Positions 36,120-46,102 of a stretch of 64,000 nt of DNA are shown here, one piece after another. The DNA is taken from assembly GCA_016212925.1 (NCBI GenBank), contig JACRDF010000041.1, forward strand, positions 1 to 64,000. Reading direction: 5' to 3'. The notes beneath the pieces are model-generated. The model worked only from the letters and a program-made list of their open reading frames with translations, made no database searches and was not told the origin of the DNA. Both the position numbers and the translations under genes were made by a program. Source of the stretch: Desulfomonile tiedjei. GTDB lineage: Bacteria > Desulfobacterota > Desulfomonilia > Desulfomonilales > Desulfomonilaceae. The stretch's first letter is position 1, and each line of letters opens with the position of its first letter.

Positions 36120-37004
36120 TTACGGATTCGGCACGTTCATTTGCGGAATTCCGTTCATTATTGGATATCGACGAGTACAGTCCGGACAGACCAAATCCGC
36201 TTCTCGCAGAAGATCGTCACTCAGGCACGCAGGACATCGCAGGAGCTTAATCAAATCCAGGGACCGATTGCGCCGGTTTTGCGAAAGCATTCGGCGCAGC
36301 AGGCGTTGGGCGATCTCCCGAGCTTTAGCATAAGGTTTCGGCAAGCTACTGTCACCGGCACGAGACTCGGGGGCCGGCCATTCACAGTTCACCTCAGGGT
36401 TGATTACCGTGAAATCAATTGCGTCTTCCCAGTAATAGCGCACGTGAAACTCAAAGGGACGACGCGGCATAGTCTCACGAGCGATCACGGCCTTAGCGCG
36501 ATGTTCATAGAGTTCCACGAGTTCGCAGTCCACCTGCCAGGCTTTCTTTTTGCGAATGATCAGACCACCCCGAGCAGTGATCTCCAAACGATGATCCCGG
36601 TAAGGGTTGATCCTCTCGAAGAATGCATCTGGGACTTCGATGTATCCTGCCTTTGAGACGCGTTGCAGCTCGCCTAAAAAACGCTCCGGCTCGGTCGAGT
36701 GCTCCAGGACGTGAGAAGCGATAACAAAGTCGAAAACCTTGTCCTTGAACGGTAGATTCTCCACGAAGCCGAGCACCGTGGGTCTGTCTGCGACCAGCGG
36801 GACCCAGTGTCGATGCCGCGACTCCTCGTAAGCGTCTAGAAGCACGTTCGCTCGTGGGTATGGGTTGCCCCCGGATCCTACCTCCAGGACCAATGCATGC
36901 GCATCGACAGGGCAGTGCAGGCGGCGAAGGGACCAGGCCAGGGACTCGAACCCTAATCCATGCATCAACTGCATGGCACGCGATTCCTCACTTAATTGGC
37001 GCAC
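36120..37004 (-). CDS. SAM-dependent methyltransferase with C-terminal Zn-ribbon (Trm112-like)
   Basis: 294 residues. Class I methyltransferase: HALVLEVGSGGNPYP is motif I, and DFVIASHVLEHS is the motif IV region of the Methyltransf_11 group. The C-terminus (LRCPACLSDDLLREADLVCP, then YPIMNGIPQM) is a Trm112-like zinc ribbon with two CxxC pairs. Substrate is probably a sugar or lipid intermediate of the glycan locus. The start overlaps the next upstream gene by 13 nt, so translation is coupled. Confidence 0.82.
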   Translation of the reverse strand: MRQLSEESRAMQLMHGLGFESLAWSLRRLHCPVDAHALVLEVGSGGNPYPRANVLLDAYEESRHRHWVPLVADRPTVLGFVENLPFKDKVFDFVIASHVLEHSTEPERFLGELQRVSKAGYIEVPDAFFERINPYRDHRLEITARGGLIIRKKKAWQVDCELVELYEHRAKAVIARETMPRRPFEFHVRYYWEDAIDFTVINPEVNCEWPAPESRAGDSSLPKPYAKAREIAQRLLRRMLSQNRRNRSLDLIKLLRCPACLSDDLLREADLVCPDCTRRYPIMNGIPQMNVPNP

Positions 37005-38131
37005 TCGCGGTTCTCCTGCAACTCCTGAATGAATGTCACCAGTTGACGTGTGCGAGACACCACGTCGTGGCCCTCTGCAACCACTCGCCTTCGGCCGGCG
37101 GCAGCAACATCCATGCGAAGCCTGTCGTTGCGCAGGTACAAATCGAGCTTGTCAAGCAGTTCATCCGGGGTACGAAAGGAATCGGCCTCTTTGCCGAACT
37201 CGAACAGCCCGGCCAGATCGTCGCTATATTCTGTTAAGAGCAGAGTCCCGGAGGCAGGAATCTCAAAGCAGCGCCTGGTATAGGTATCGCGATTGAGCTT
37301 GGACAGGAAGCAGAGCGCCACCTTGGCTCCACAAATTGCCTTGTTGTAGTCTTTCCCCCATACGAGGCGCAACGGGACGAACGATCGCAATGCGCTAGAT
37401 TTCCTCAGGGCCGGATGCCAACCGAAGTCGGGACCGAACAGGTTGAGTTTCCATCCTCGTCGCACGATTTCCTCCAAACACCGGAGCCGTCCGTCATCTT
37501 CGTAATGTCCTGCAAAAACCACGTCGCACGTGAAATTTCGGGCGTCCTCATCGTTCAATCGGATCGGGTGGTTTACTTCCGGGAGGTACCACGAACGCAG
37601 CAATTTCACCTGTTTTGCACCGGCCGCCTGGAAGTCCGCTATATTGTGCGGGCGATAGGCCAGCACCAGATCGTATTCCGGGACGCCCGCGAGAAAAAGC
37701 CTCCACCTCCATCCAGGATGGAGAGGCGAGAAGGGGTCATCATTGTTATAGCCGACCAGTATCGTTTCCGGACTGACTTTGCGCAATTCCTTCAATGTTC
37801 TCGGGAGAATATGGGTTCCGCGGTACACGAAGACGGCGTCGGGCTTCTCTTTTTCGATGCAGCCGACAAGGTCACGGTTGAGGCGATTGATAAGCGGACC
37901 AAGCAGATATTTGTTCTGGAACTTGTATGCCGGGAAGAAAATGCGTTCGAGGAGGCTGCTCGGCTTGAAGTACTGATGCCAAGAAAAACGGACAGCAATG
38001 TGCCCCAACTGGCGCAAAGCTCTGTAAACAGGCTCTTCGTGCACCTCTGAATGCCAATCGCCGACAACGACTATTTTCATTTGATCTGATTTAGGATCAA
38101 CCAATTCGCGGGCAGGTGTCCTTTTCGTCAT
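36992..38131 (-). CDS. Glycosyltransferase, CgeB/Glyco_trans_1_2-like
   Basis: 379 residues, GT-B-like. The N-terminal part (MKIVVVGDWHSEVHEEPVY) is followed by a C-terminal domain RRCFEIPASGTLLLTEYSDD, typical of the CgeB-like glycosyltransferase group. ATG 38131 overlaps the stop of the upstream methyltransferase (ATGA), so it is chosen over the internal ATG at 38080, which has no ribosome site. Acts on an unknown acceptor in the locus. Confidence 0.8.
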   Translation of the reverse strand: MTKRTPARELVDPKSDQMKIVVVGDWHSEVHEEPVYRALRQLGHIAVRFSWHQYFKPSSLLERIFFPAYKFQNKYLLGPLINRLNRDLVGCIEKEKPDAVFVYRGTHILPRTLKELRKVSPETILVGYNNDDPFSPLHPGWRWRLFLAGVPEYDLVLAYRPHNIADFQAAGAKQVKLLRSWYLPEVNHPIRLNDEDARNFTCDVVFAGHYEDDGRLRCLEEIVRRGWKLNLFGPDFGWHPALRKSSALRSFVPLRLVWGKDYNKAICGAKVALCFLSKLNRDTYTRRCFEIPASGTLLLTEYSDDLAGLFEFGKEADSFRTPDELLDKLDLYLRNDRLRMDVAAAGRRRVVAEGHDVVSRTRQLVTFIQELQENRECAN

Positions 38132-38790
38132 GGATTGCGGGCTTCCACGTACACGCTTTCATCTGCCCTTTCGTTTAAATCCAACAGGCCGGGATCATGT
38201 ATTCCGGTTTCTCCGGGAGGAAGGATAGCGGGATTTAGGAAACCATGAGTCAAGAGAGTCTTACACGCTGAGTCACCGTCATACATCCATTGATGATGGC
38301 GTGTTCCCACCAGTAAGATCCTCAAGCGCTGAGCTATGGTTCTTGGCCGTGGTTGGCAAAGATGTGTGCCCTCTATAAACGAATCGGCATCTGAAGATTC
38401 AAGGTATTGCCGGACCTGCTTGCGTAAATCCGGAAGCGCCAACCTGATTATTCCACCGGATCGAAGAACTCTTTTCGCTTCTTTAAGAAAGATTGAAGCC
38501 TCCATCCGGTCGAGATGCTCCAGCATATGTGAACTGTACAGCACGTCGATTGAGCCGTCTGCCAGCGGCAGACCCTGTGTGGCATCGCCATATTCTATCC
38601 GGTTGTATCGTGCGTATTGAATGAACTGGTACTGGGCCCTTTGAATGAGTTTACACTTGTACAGGATTGCAGGTAGTAGCGGAATTCGGGACAGACGAAG
38701 ACTTAAGGAGTTGTCGAAATTTCTCCAACCCTCGGTCGGTGTGGTACCACATCCGAAATTGATTCGTTCAGACGGCATAATTGGATCCAA
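38128..38790 (-). CDS. SAM-dependent methyltransferase
   Basis: 220 residues. Starts INFGCGTTPTEGWRNFDNSL (motif I) and has IDVLYSSHMLEHLDRMEA and LRSGGIIRLALPDL, as in the Methyltransf_11 predicted-sugar methyltransferases of O-antigen and capsule loci. It begins 16 nt after the stop of the GT2 gene and is translationally coupled to the next GT. Confidence 0.82.
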   Translation of the reverse strand: MDPIMPSERINFGCGTTPTEGWRNFDNSLSLRLSRIPLLPAILYKCKLIQRAQYQFIQYARYNRIEYGDATQGLPLADGSIDVLYSSHMLEHLDRMEASIFLKEAKRVLRSGGIIRLALPDLRKQVRQYLESSDADSFIEGTHLCQPRPRTIAQRLRILLVGTRHHQWMYDGDSACKTLLTHGFLNPAILPPGETGIHDPGLLDLNERADESVYVEARNP

Positions 38791-38806
38791 GCTATCTCGG
38801 GGCAGG

Positions 38807-39877
38807 TCAGAGCGCAGGCGTGTGCCCTAGCACTCTCTTAATTCTCAGGATAAATTGGTCGCACACACGCTCTCCCAACAGGAGCAACGCTACAGTATAA
38901 AAATAAAAATGCCAGCTTGAATTGATGCCCGTTTGCTGGGCCAGGCGTCGAGCATAGAGCAGGAACGGATACATCCCGCGCTTGCGTTGAATGGACAGAA
39001 ATGGATATGAGTATTTTGAAATGTCTCGTTGGACGGCTTCTGTCAGATTTAGGCCATGTTTTTCGTCAAACGCACGTGTGATTTCAAAGAAGCCTTTGGT
39101 AAAAGTGATGCTGTTTTCCGGTGTCACCATGCCCGGCTGAAATCGGTCTCGTTCTTTGGTTGCGGTGCCAAATTGCGGTCGATCAAGCCTGTAAGACTGT
39201 TCGGCAACGGCAACCGGGATATCACAATAGACGGCCTCTTCGCGAAGACAGATTTCTAACACCAAATGCAATTGATAAAGCAGTGTCCCGTCAAACTGCT
39301 CTGTCCGGTAGCGCAATGCGCTAGGACGTTTGAACGTGACACCGCAAATGACCACGCTTCGCCTATAAAGCCATGTGCAGGTTTCTGGGCCGGGAGGCAG
39401 CCTCTTTTCCGCCGGCAAGTGCTTGAAAACCTCCAGGGTGCCGTCCGGATGCTGCCCAAAATAGGACCTCAAGACATACCCGACATCCCGATTCCTTTCA
39501 AGAAAAACCAGATAGAGATCCAGGGCGCCGGGACTAAACCAGTCGTCATCCCCCATGAACAGGACAAAGTTTCCGGCGGCCAGATCGATCAACCTGCGAA
39601 TATTACCGTCGTATCCCAGATTTTGGTCATTTTCGTGGTAGCGCGTTCTGTATGGAGATTTACATGCAAATCCGTCAACTACGGCACGGACCTCCGCTCT
39701 TAGGGGCGCGTGATCTTCCGCTATCACGACTTCAACCGACGCGGGGTCACAGTCGATCGACTCCAACAGTCTTTTGAGTTGCTCCGGCCTGTTATAGCTT
39801 GGAATACAAATGGAAAGGAGCGGCTCAAATGCCTCGCCGGTATTCACAATTGTATGCTCTCCAGTGCAGCCTGTCAT
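38807..39877 (-). CDS. Family 2 glycosyltransferase
   Basis: 356 residues. GT-A fold: LLSICIPSYNRPEQLKRLLE at the N-terminus, VVIAEDHAP, and the DXD motif as FMGDDDWFSPG. The rest is a helical acceptor domain with a hydrophobic stretch near the C-terminus (YFYTVALLLLGERV). No signal peptide. Probably adds a sugar to the lipid-linked repeat unit; sugar type not readable. Confidence 0.87.
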   Translation of the reverse strand: MTGCTGEHTIVNTGEAFEPLLSICIPSYNRPEQLKRLLESIDCDPASVEVVIAEDHAPLRAEVRAVVDGFACKSPYRTRYHENDQNLGYDGNIRRLIDLAAGNFVLFMGDDDWFSPGALDLYLVFLERNRDVGYVLRSYFGQHPDGTLEVFKHLPAEKRLPPGPETCTWLYRRSVVICGVTFKRPSALRYRTEQFDGTLLYQLHLVLEICLREEAVYCDIPVAVAEQSYRLDRPQFGTATKERDRFQPGMVTPENSITFTKGFFEITRAFDEKHGLNLTEAVQRDISKYSYPFLSIQRKRGMYPFLLYARRLAQQTGINSSWHFYFYTVALLLLGERVCDQFILRIKRVLGHTPAL

Positions 39878-40084
39878 GGTTACGGCAACGCTCCGGTCAT
39901 CGGTTCTTCCTACAGAAAACTCCTGTCCAATCTATTTGCTGACCGGGTTCCATGATGTTGTGCTGAGCCCTGTAATTCTCGGTAGCCTGCTTACACGCCG
40001 AAACGCATCTGTAATCGTCCACGGTGTAAAACGGGTGAGTGAAACGGCACTGCTGACGAAGTGATCACGGCTTCGCTAAGACCG

Positions 40085-41077
40085 CTACCTCGCAAATGAA
40101 GAACCAATACGAGTCAAAGCGGATTTGAGCGTTGCACGCTTATTTTCCGTAATGTAATAAAGCAATCGAGAAAGGATCAGACACAATACCACCATACCCC
40201 AAGCGGAGATTGGCGTTGGCGTTATAAATGAATATGCCATAAACAATATTGGCGTGTGGTAGGCGTACAAGGAATAGCTAAATTCAGCCATCTCGCGGTT
40301 GATTGGAAAGAGTCGGCGATTTATTTTAGGCCTCGCCATTATTAGCAGCATGACCGTAATCGCAAATAGAAAATCTCTGACGAATTCCGGTAGTTCAATC
40401 GCGGGCTGATATTCGAGAAAATGGTTGGCAACCAGGAAAAGAGCGAGGACCGGGAGCAATGGAAGCCGCTTATCGGACCTGTATGCAAAAACACCAAGGG
40501 CCCATATTATTCCGTAAAATGAGACCGTTGGTCCATAGACCAACAGAGTTGCTGCTACTAATAATTGCCAGTATTTTGGTTTCCACGTGACCAAGCCAAA
40601 GAGGACGTAATAACAAAACTCATAGCCGATCGACCACAGCGCCGGGTTACTCCCAAACTGCACCCGATACCCCCATAGACCTTGCAAGGAAAAAGCATTC
40701 ACAAGGAATCTGATAATTCCATGGGTTTGTGGCAAAAGGTTAGGATCTGAATATCTAACAGGGAAAAGTTGCGTGCCGATAAAATCAAGCAGCATCGTGA
40801 GAATGATTGCAGGTATTAAAACGGAATAGATACGAGAAATGCGATCAATAAAATATTGTTGAAGCTTATACCCAGAGGCTCGTTTTTTTTCCACGGTCGC
40901 TGCAATTACATAACCGCTCAGAACAAAAAAAACCATTACTGCTGCATGGGCATGGGAAGCCAAAAAAATAAAGATGGAGTTTCCGCCGCCACCTATCATT
41001 TGGGAATGTCCAATGGCCACGAAGAGGGCACTTATCCAGCGGAGGAAATGCAGAAATTGTGACTTTTGCTCCTCCAT
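40085..41077 (-). CDS. Membrane acyltransferase, family 3
   Basis: 330 residues with about ten membrane helices. The N-terminus (FLRWISALFVAIGHSQM) has the conserved His of the acyltransferase-3 family, followed by VMVFFVLSGYVIA. Members O-acetylate sugars of surface glycans, taking acetyl from cytoplasmic acetyl-CoA. ATG 41077. A gap of 207 nt separates it from the downstream GT2 gene. Confidence 0.88.
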   Translation of the reverse strand: MEEQKSQFLHFLRWISALFVAIGHSQMIGGGGNSIFIFLASHAHAAVMVFFVLSGYVIAATVEKKRASGYKLQQYFIDRISRIYSVLIPAIILTMLLDFIGTQLFPVRYSDPNLLPQTHGIIRFLVNAFSLQGLWGYRVQFGSNPALWSIGYEFCYYVLFGLVTWKPKYWQLLVAATLLVYGPTVSFYGIIWALGVFAYRSDKRLPLLPVLALFLVANHFLEYQPAIELPEFVRDFLFAITVMLLIMARPKINRRLFPINREMAEFSYSLYAYHTPILFMAYSFITPTPISAWGMVVLCLILSRLLYYITENKRATLKSALTRIGSSFAR

Positions 41078-41133
41078 TTGTCAATCTGTCCTTTCCCGCT
41101 GCTCCGATGAAAATACCGGCCGTGACTAGGGGA

Positions 41134-41304
41134 TTACGATCTCCTGGAGCGCCAGGTCCCCTCTTGCTCATACAACTGCTTGAACCGAGAGAAGCCGTCT
41201 CGGGAATACCCCATAACCTTGCAGGCACAAGGCACACTCCCCAGCTTCTCTGCAAACTTCAGAACGCCCAACCTGTCCTTAATGGTCTTCCGCTCCGTGG
41301 TCAT
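41134..41304 (-). pseudogene. Remnant of an IS481-type transposase N-terminus
   Basis: Reading the minus strand from ATG 41304 (AGGAGAAT upstream) gives 56 residues, MTTERKTIKDRLGVLKFAEK then CKVMGYSRDGFSRFKQLYEQ, the helix-turn-helix start of IS481-like transposases. The frame ends at TAA 41134, right after GTWRSRRS, and no DDE domain follows, so only a stump remains. It marks an old insertion between the acyltransferase and fucosyltransferase genes. The rest of 41078-41408 shows nothing. Confidence 0.7.
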
Positions 41305-41408
41305 CTGACAATTCTCCTTTCAAATTCCCGGAGCTTATCCATTCCCAAAATTTCGTTTCACGATCCAAAGGATTCAGGAACATATTCCTCGGCCCATTGC
41401 TTGGGCCG

Positions 41409-42314
41409 CTACTGGAGAACGATCCATCTGCTCGGCATCAATCCTTCAAAACCCCACGCTGCTATGCCCTCAATACTCAACGCCGGCGCGATGACCACGG
41501 CTTCCGGAAACTTCCCGAGCCACGCTCCCCACCAACTGAAGGTGCTGTTTGCGATTATGAAATGCTTGCACTGAGTCATGAGCCAGAGGTCGGCATAGGC
41601 GCTCTCGGCTCCTCGATTGTGATCCACGCAGGTGATAAGGCTTTCCGGCAACTTTAGCAGGAGCCGTGCCGCGTGCGGATCGTCCGAGAAGAGAAAGAAA
41701 TGGGGATCGTCCACGCGGGCTTTAATCCACTGAACAGCACGGCTGTAATAATCCGACTCCAAATTGTATTCCGACCCACCTTGGCCTTGTTGAGGCTTCT
41801 CGAACCACCGCACGTGGACGCTCACCGCGTTTGAAGTCCGGATTCGTTCCGCCATCGCCTGGTTGGCCTTGTCTTGCGGAGGAACAATTCGCAGGTCTTC
41901 CCGGATCACGTCCTCAACGTCCTTGAAGTACCTCTCGCTTTGCCACAAGCCGTCGAGATAGACTGTGCCCTTGACCCTGTAATCCAGGAGACGCGGGTCG
42001 AAGGCAATGTCTTCTTGCTGCAAGTACTTCCGCTTGAGGAAGGGGCGCTGGCGGGCAATCATCTTGGTGATGTACCGACGATACCGCGCAAACGGTTCAA
42101 ACCTCTCCGCTGGAGTTGCCTTTCGAGCGGTTATATTGAATTGATCCAGAGCGTACCGCCGGCGATACAGGAAATCCCATGCGAACCCGCTCACGTCCTC
42201 AATAACAAGTTCTGCGTCGTTCACTAGGGCGAGTCTGCGCGCGGCGGCGTAGCAGAAAAGCTGGTTGCCGAGACCGCCCATCAAGCGGACGATGACCTTG
42301 CGTCTTTTGTTCAT
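41409..42314 (-). CDS. GT11 alpha-1,2-fucosyltransferase-like protein
   Basis: 301 residues with the GT11 signatures: RLMGGLGNQLFCYAAARRLA at the N-terminus, VSVHVRW (GDP-fucose binding Arg) in the middle and HFIIANSTFSWWGAWL near the C-terminus. It transfers fucose, usually alpha-1,2 to galactose, in bacterial surface glycans. ATG 42314 chosen; an upstream TTG at 42329 is possible. No GDP-fucose synthesis genes are in the window, so fucose supply must come from elsewhere. Confidence 0.87.
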   Translation of the reverse strand: MNKRRKVIVRLMGGLGNQLFCYAAARRLALVNDAELVIEDVSGFAWDFLYRRRYALDQFNITARKATPAERFEPFARYRRYITKMIARQRPFLKRKYLQQEDIAFDPRLLDYRVKGTVYLDGLWQSERYFKDVEDVIREDLRIVPPQDKANQAMAERIRTSNAVSVHVRWFEKPQQGQGGSEYNLESDYYSRAVQWIKARVDDPHFFLFSDDPHAARLLLKLPESLITCVDHNRGAESAYADLWLMTQCKHFIIANSTFSWWGAWLGKFPEAVVIAPALSIEGIAAWGFEGLMPSRWIVLQ

Positions 42315-42337
42315 GCAGGGCGAGTCCAAATACGACG

Positions 42338-43174
42338 TTATCTACTATCGCCGGTGAAAACGTAGTTGACTCCGACCCAGTCAGGTCGCCGACGGGTGGT
42401 CACGTACTCTCGGACATCTTCGATGGAGATCTCCCGGCCAGTGGGGCCGACAGATCGAAACCGATAACCGTGGCGCCACATCAACTCAAAGGTGTTGACG
42501 AAATTCGGATTGTCGCTGCCTGCAGGCCAGTTTTCAGAAAGCGTTATTTCCACGAGCCAGGTCGGCCGCGGGACGAAGTTCAAGATGTTCGACGCGCCTT
42601 GTAGAGCGGAGTACTCTGCGCCTTCAATGTCGATCTTTATCATCAGACGTTTTCCAGCAAACCGGCCCCCGACCAGGATGTCGAGCGTGGTCAAAGGAAT
42701 CATGCGCCCGAACCTGTGAGACGTCCCCGACCAACCGCTTACCAATGAGGCGCCTGTTCCGCCTCCGTGCAGCCGGGCCAATCCCGGCCTGTCCGAAACG
42801 CCAACAGGATATATTTCAACGCCGTCGGTCCAGCCGTTTGCCTCCAGATTGCCCATGAGGTAGCGCACATTGTCCGGAAACGGCTCAATGGCAATCGTGT
42901 GCTTGCCCTTTGACCGGGCCAGACAGGTGTACCAACCGATGTTGGCACCCACGTCCACGAAGACATCTGCCTCACCCAGGCAGCTTTGGATTAGCGCTGC
43001 CTCGTCAGGCTCGAAGCCCTCGGCTTGCATGTCCTCCCACCCCGCAAATCGGTAGCCGAAGGGGGTCAGGATTGGACGAGAGCGCATCCATCGCCAGTCA
43101 TCGCGTACGGACCGATAGATGGTGGCCAGAGGAGTTCGCTCGACAGCTCTCTTAAACGGGCCCAGAAACTTCAT
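42338..43174 (-). CDS. FkbM-family methyltransferase
   Basis: 278 residues. VFVDVGANIGWYTCLARSKG (motif I), EPFPDNVRYLMGNLEANG, then IKIDIEGAEYSALQG: the standard FkbM pattern. The family O-methylates sugars and polyketides. It starts 23 nt upstream of the fucosyltransferase frame, so both are in one operon. Confidence 0.9.
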   Translation of the reverse strand: MKFLGPFKRAVERTPLATIYRSVRDDWRWMRSRPILTPFGYRFAGWEDMQAEGFEPDEAALIQSCLGEADVFVDVGANIGWYTCLARSKGKHTIAIEPFPDNVRYLMGNLEANGWTDGVEIYPVGVSDRPGLARLHGGGTGASLVSGWSGTSHRFGRMIPLTTLDILVGGRFAGKRLMIKIDIEGAEYSALQGASNILNFVPRPTWLVEITLSENWPAGSDNPNFVNTFELMWRHGYRFRSVGPTGREISIEDVREYVTTRRRPDWVGVNYVFTGDSR

Positions 43175-43669
43175 ACCATTCCCTGTAATCGTTCACCGAA
43201 GATAATTCGGAGGCAATTTCTCGTTCATATCCTTTATGGGGCGAATACATGGTAAAGGAGATTCAAATAGCAGATCCTTTGCCAGGTATTCGACGACATA
43301 AGCAGCCGCGACCTGGTTGAAGTGATTATCATAACTAGAAGTGAAAATCGGTCGGTCGGGCAAGCTCATCGATAGGATTATTTGCCTGATTAGCTGTCCC
43401 TACGACAGGGGAGACTGCTTGCAGAATAGCTCAAAAAGCCTTTGAGGCTGCACCCAATACATTGCGCCCGAAATCCTCTCGTCACATCGTCGGAATGGAA
43501 GTCATTCCGGGATTCGAGGTAAAATGCCGGCGCTGCTCCTGCCACAAGCAGGAGGAGACGAAAAAGGAAGACCGGATTTAAAGAGTGCCTGCGGCTTCAC
43601 CGAGGAGGATATGATTCGATGGCATGTGGAGTTGTATCGTATCATTTTAGGGCTGGGAGAGCAGCTCCA
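43175..43669. other. Intergenic region with no clear gene
   Basis: 495 nt between the FkbM and radical SAM genes. A 28-codon frame near 43494-43580 (plus strand) contains CRRCSCHK but has no start site support. A plus-strand frame from 43524 is incoherent with any family. Likely leader and promoter for the fucosyl/FkbM operon; no promoter pair stands out. Confidence 0.4.
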
Positions 43670-45124
43670 CTATCCTCCGACTAACATTTTGACCTTGGAG
43701 ACAAAAACCTTCTTGCCAATGGCAATTTTTTCCAGCAGGCTCAAGTCTCTTCGACACAGATTCTCCAACACACTCTTGGCAAATTCGGCTGGTGACATGC
43801 TACTGGCATAGTTTGCCTGAATGATCCGGTTTGCTTCTCTAAGCATTTGAGCGGAAAGTCCCTCATTATAAATAGGCATCAATGGTGATTGACCATATTC
43901 GCTGTTTTCCGGATTATTGTATGGCCGAGCCCACGAAAAGGTTGCGGGCAGAAGGCCGCGCTCCCTCGCTATCTGCTCAAGTCGCGTTCCGGGCAGGATC
44001 GTCAGTATCCCCATCGACCCGGCACGAGCGCGATATTTTTGGCTCAGCTCTTTTGCAATTTCAATCGTCATCTCGAGTTCATCAGGCCCCTCATCCGGGA
44101 AACCCGCAATGAGAAAAATGAACGGTCGAATCCCGACCTCGTGGCATTTTGCCGCAAATTTGAGGATGTCCTCATTCGAGATCTTCTTGTCAACAATCTT
44201 TTGGATTGTGGGGGAGCCCGATTCCAATCCAACCGATATGAACCTGCAACCCGCTGAATGCATAAGCGGAATAAGATCAAGGTCAATGTCCGCTCGCGAA
44301 TCACAGAACCAGAAAATTTCCAACCCCCTCCGCTTAATTCCTTCACACAATTCAATTACATGCGACTTACGGATGGTCAGGGAGTCATCCCAGAACTTTA
44401 CCCCTTTAATTCCGTAACTACTGGTGACTCTGGAAATAAGATCAACTACTTGCTCTGGAGGATAAGGACGATATTTGGTTCGTCCGACAGAACAGAAGAT
44501 GCAATTATGCGGACATCCTCTTCCGGCAAGAACGTTCATTGAGGGAATCGGCATATCCGGATGAAGCGGATTGGCCTCGAAGGCTTGCTTTGTGAAAAAT
44601 TGATCGAGAAAGCCCAAGTCCGGCAGGTTCTTGACAACGGCGTTTGCCCCTTGCTCGATAGGCTGCCCGTTTCCGCCTCGATAAGTGATCCCCTTTGTTT
44701 CGCCTAGTCCCGTTTTGTTCAAAGCATGCTGCATTAATGCTACGATAACTTCTTCGCCATCCCCTCGCACTACAACGTCTAATTCGGGAATGTTGCGAAT
44801 CGAATCTTCGGCACAACTCCCAAAATGAAACCCACCGGCCACTATGAGCGCATCCGGGAACAAGCCGCGGCATTCCTTGATTTTGTCTATTGCATCAAAT
44901 CGACTCCAGCTTGACGCTGACACCCCAATCATCTTTGGAGCGGATCGCCCGCTCGCCTGGGAAATAAAAGATTGATATTCGGTCCGATCGAGCAAAACCT
45001 TTCCTGTATATCCGTTCCGGTTCAATTCCTGAGCCAAAATCGCAAGGCCATATGGGACAAACCAGCCGTGACCGGAACTGGCGTCTTCGGTGCTAGGCTG
45101 CGCATCGATCAAAATGTAGTCCAT
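43670..45124 (-). CDS. B12-binding radical SAM enzyme
   Basis: 484 residues. The N-terminal cobalamin-binding Rossmann-like domain (MDYILIDAQPSTEDASSGHG) precedes a radical SAM domain with the 4Fe-4S motif in CPHNCIFCS (CxxxCxxC) and FISVGLESGSPTIQKIVD. Radical SAM-B12 enzymes in glycan or lipid loci methylate unreactive carbons or rearrange substrates; the exact reaction is not readable. The start at 45124 has AAGGAAG close upstream. It is separated from the DUF268-like gene by about 180 nt. Confidence 0.88.
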   Translation of the reverse strand: MDYILIDAQPSTEDASSGHGWFVPYGLAILAQELNRNGYTGKVLLDRTEYQSFISQASGRSAPKMIGVSASSWSRFDAIDKIKECRGLFPDALIVAGGFHFGSCAEDSIRNIPELDVVVRGDGEEVIVALMQHALNKTGLGETKGITYRGGNGQPIEQGANAVVKNLPDLGFLDQFFTKQAFEANPLHPDMPIPSMNVLAGRGCPHNCIFCSVGRTKYRPYPPEQVVDLISRVTSSYGIKGVKFWDDSLTIRKSHVIELCEGIKRRGLEIFWFCDSRADIDLDLIPLMHSAGCRFISVGLESGSPTIQKIVDKKISNEDILKFAAKCHEVGIRPFIFLIAGFPDEGPDELEMTIEIAKELSQKYRARAGSMGILTILPGTRLEQIARERGLLPATFSWARPYNNPENSEYGQSPLMPIYNEGLSAQMLREANRIIQANYASSMSPAEFAKSVLENLCRRDLSLLEKIAIGKKVFVSKVKMLVGG

Positions 45125-45304
45125 TGCTCTTCCTTCTGCCATCCACTGCTCAGTGTGGGCCTCGGAAACATAACCCTCGCTCCCGAGTGGCGCGATCTCC
45201 GGTCAGGCTCGGCCTTGAGACAGACTCCAAGTGTGGCTCCCACAAGATCTGCGCCTCGGCTGGAATCAGCGGCTGCGACAACTATGAAGCTTGAGCCGGT
45301 AAAT

Positions 45305-46102
45305 TTACCTTTTGCTCTCCCCATGCTCAATTACCTTCTGAAAGGTAAAAATGCCAAGGGCATAATGTGATTTGCTCAGCACCTGAAAGTCCCCGTGAGG
45401 CTCTGAGGATTCCTGGATTGAACGGCCATCGCTGCAGTATGCGAATTCCTTGAGTCGGAGACCGTATTCACCGGCAAGCGAGACGACAGTACGCGGATCA
45501 AACACACGTTGACCGTTGAACTCCACCCGTTCGAGTCCTATTGGCACGGAAAGATAGAACAATCCTTCATGTGACACCATTTGCGCCATATTCTTCAGAG
45601 CGGACCTGTGTCCATCAGGATCTATCGCGTCTCCATATCGCCCCAGACCGAAGTGCTCCAAGGCATGGAGGCAGGACAGCGAATCACAGTAACCTAGCGA
45701 CGCCGGCTCCTTCTTTGTCAAGTCGGCCTGTTTGAATACGACTCCCGGAATGGCAGGCAACGGCCTTACGTCAATAACCTCAATTTGGCGAAAACTGGCT
45801 ACATGGGCCACAAAACCGTCAATACGGGATCCGACATCCACATGCCTGTCAGGATTCGCATGGAAAATCTTGCGAGCGACATACAAATCCTGCCAGAAAT
45901 ACTCATTGCCGACCACCCCGGCTTCCTCGTCCCAGTCATGCAGACAGGGGAGAAACCCCATTCTTCCCTCGTAGGATCTCCTGAAGGCCAACCACGCTCT
46001 TGCGAACCGGGGTAACTCAATCAGTGACCTGTAGGTCCTGATAGGATCAAGCCCAAACTGCTCGCGCATGAGCCAATACGTTCTTATTAATGTTTTACGC
46101 AT
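45305..46102 (-). CDS. DUF268-like methyltransferase-fold protein
   Basis: 265 residues. The core HVDVGSRIDGFVAHVASFRQ, with SLSCLHALEHFGLGRYGD, matches the DUF268 / methyltransferase-like group found in polysaccharide loci. The start at 46102 (MRKTLIRTYWLM) has AGGA immediately before; a longer frame to 46192 is possible. It overlaps the upstream methyltransferase by 8 nt, so translation is coupled. Confidence 0.75.
   Translation of the reverse strand: MRKTLIRTYWLMREQFGLDPIRTYRSLIELPRFARAWLAFRRSYEGRMGFLPCLHDWDEEAGVVGNEYFWQDLYVARKIFHANPDRHVDVGSRIDGFVAHVASFRQIEVIDVRPLPAIPGVVFKQADLTKKEPASLGYCDSLSCLHALEHFGLGRYGDAIDPDGHRSALKNMAQMVSHEGLFYLSVPIGLERVEFNGQRVFDPRTVVSLAGEYGLRLKEFAYCSDGRSIQESSEPHGDFQVLSKSHYALGIFTFQKVIEHGESKR

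Noticed and set aside
43494-43580. 28-codon plus-strand frame with CRRCSCHK
   Set aside because: Too short and without a ribosome site to call a gene.
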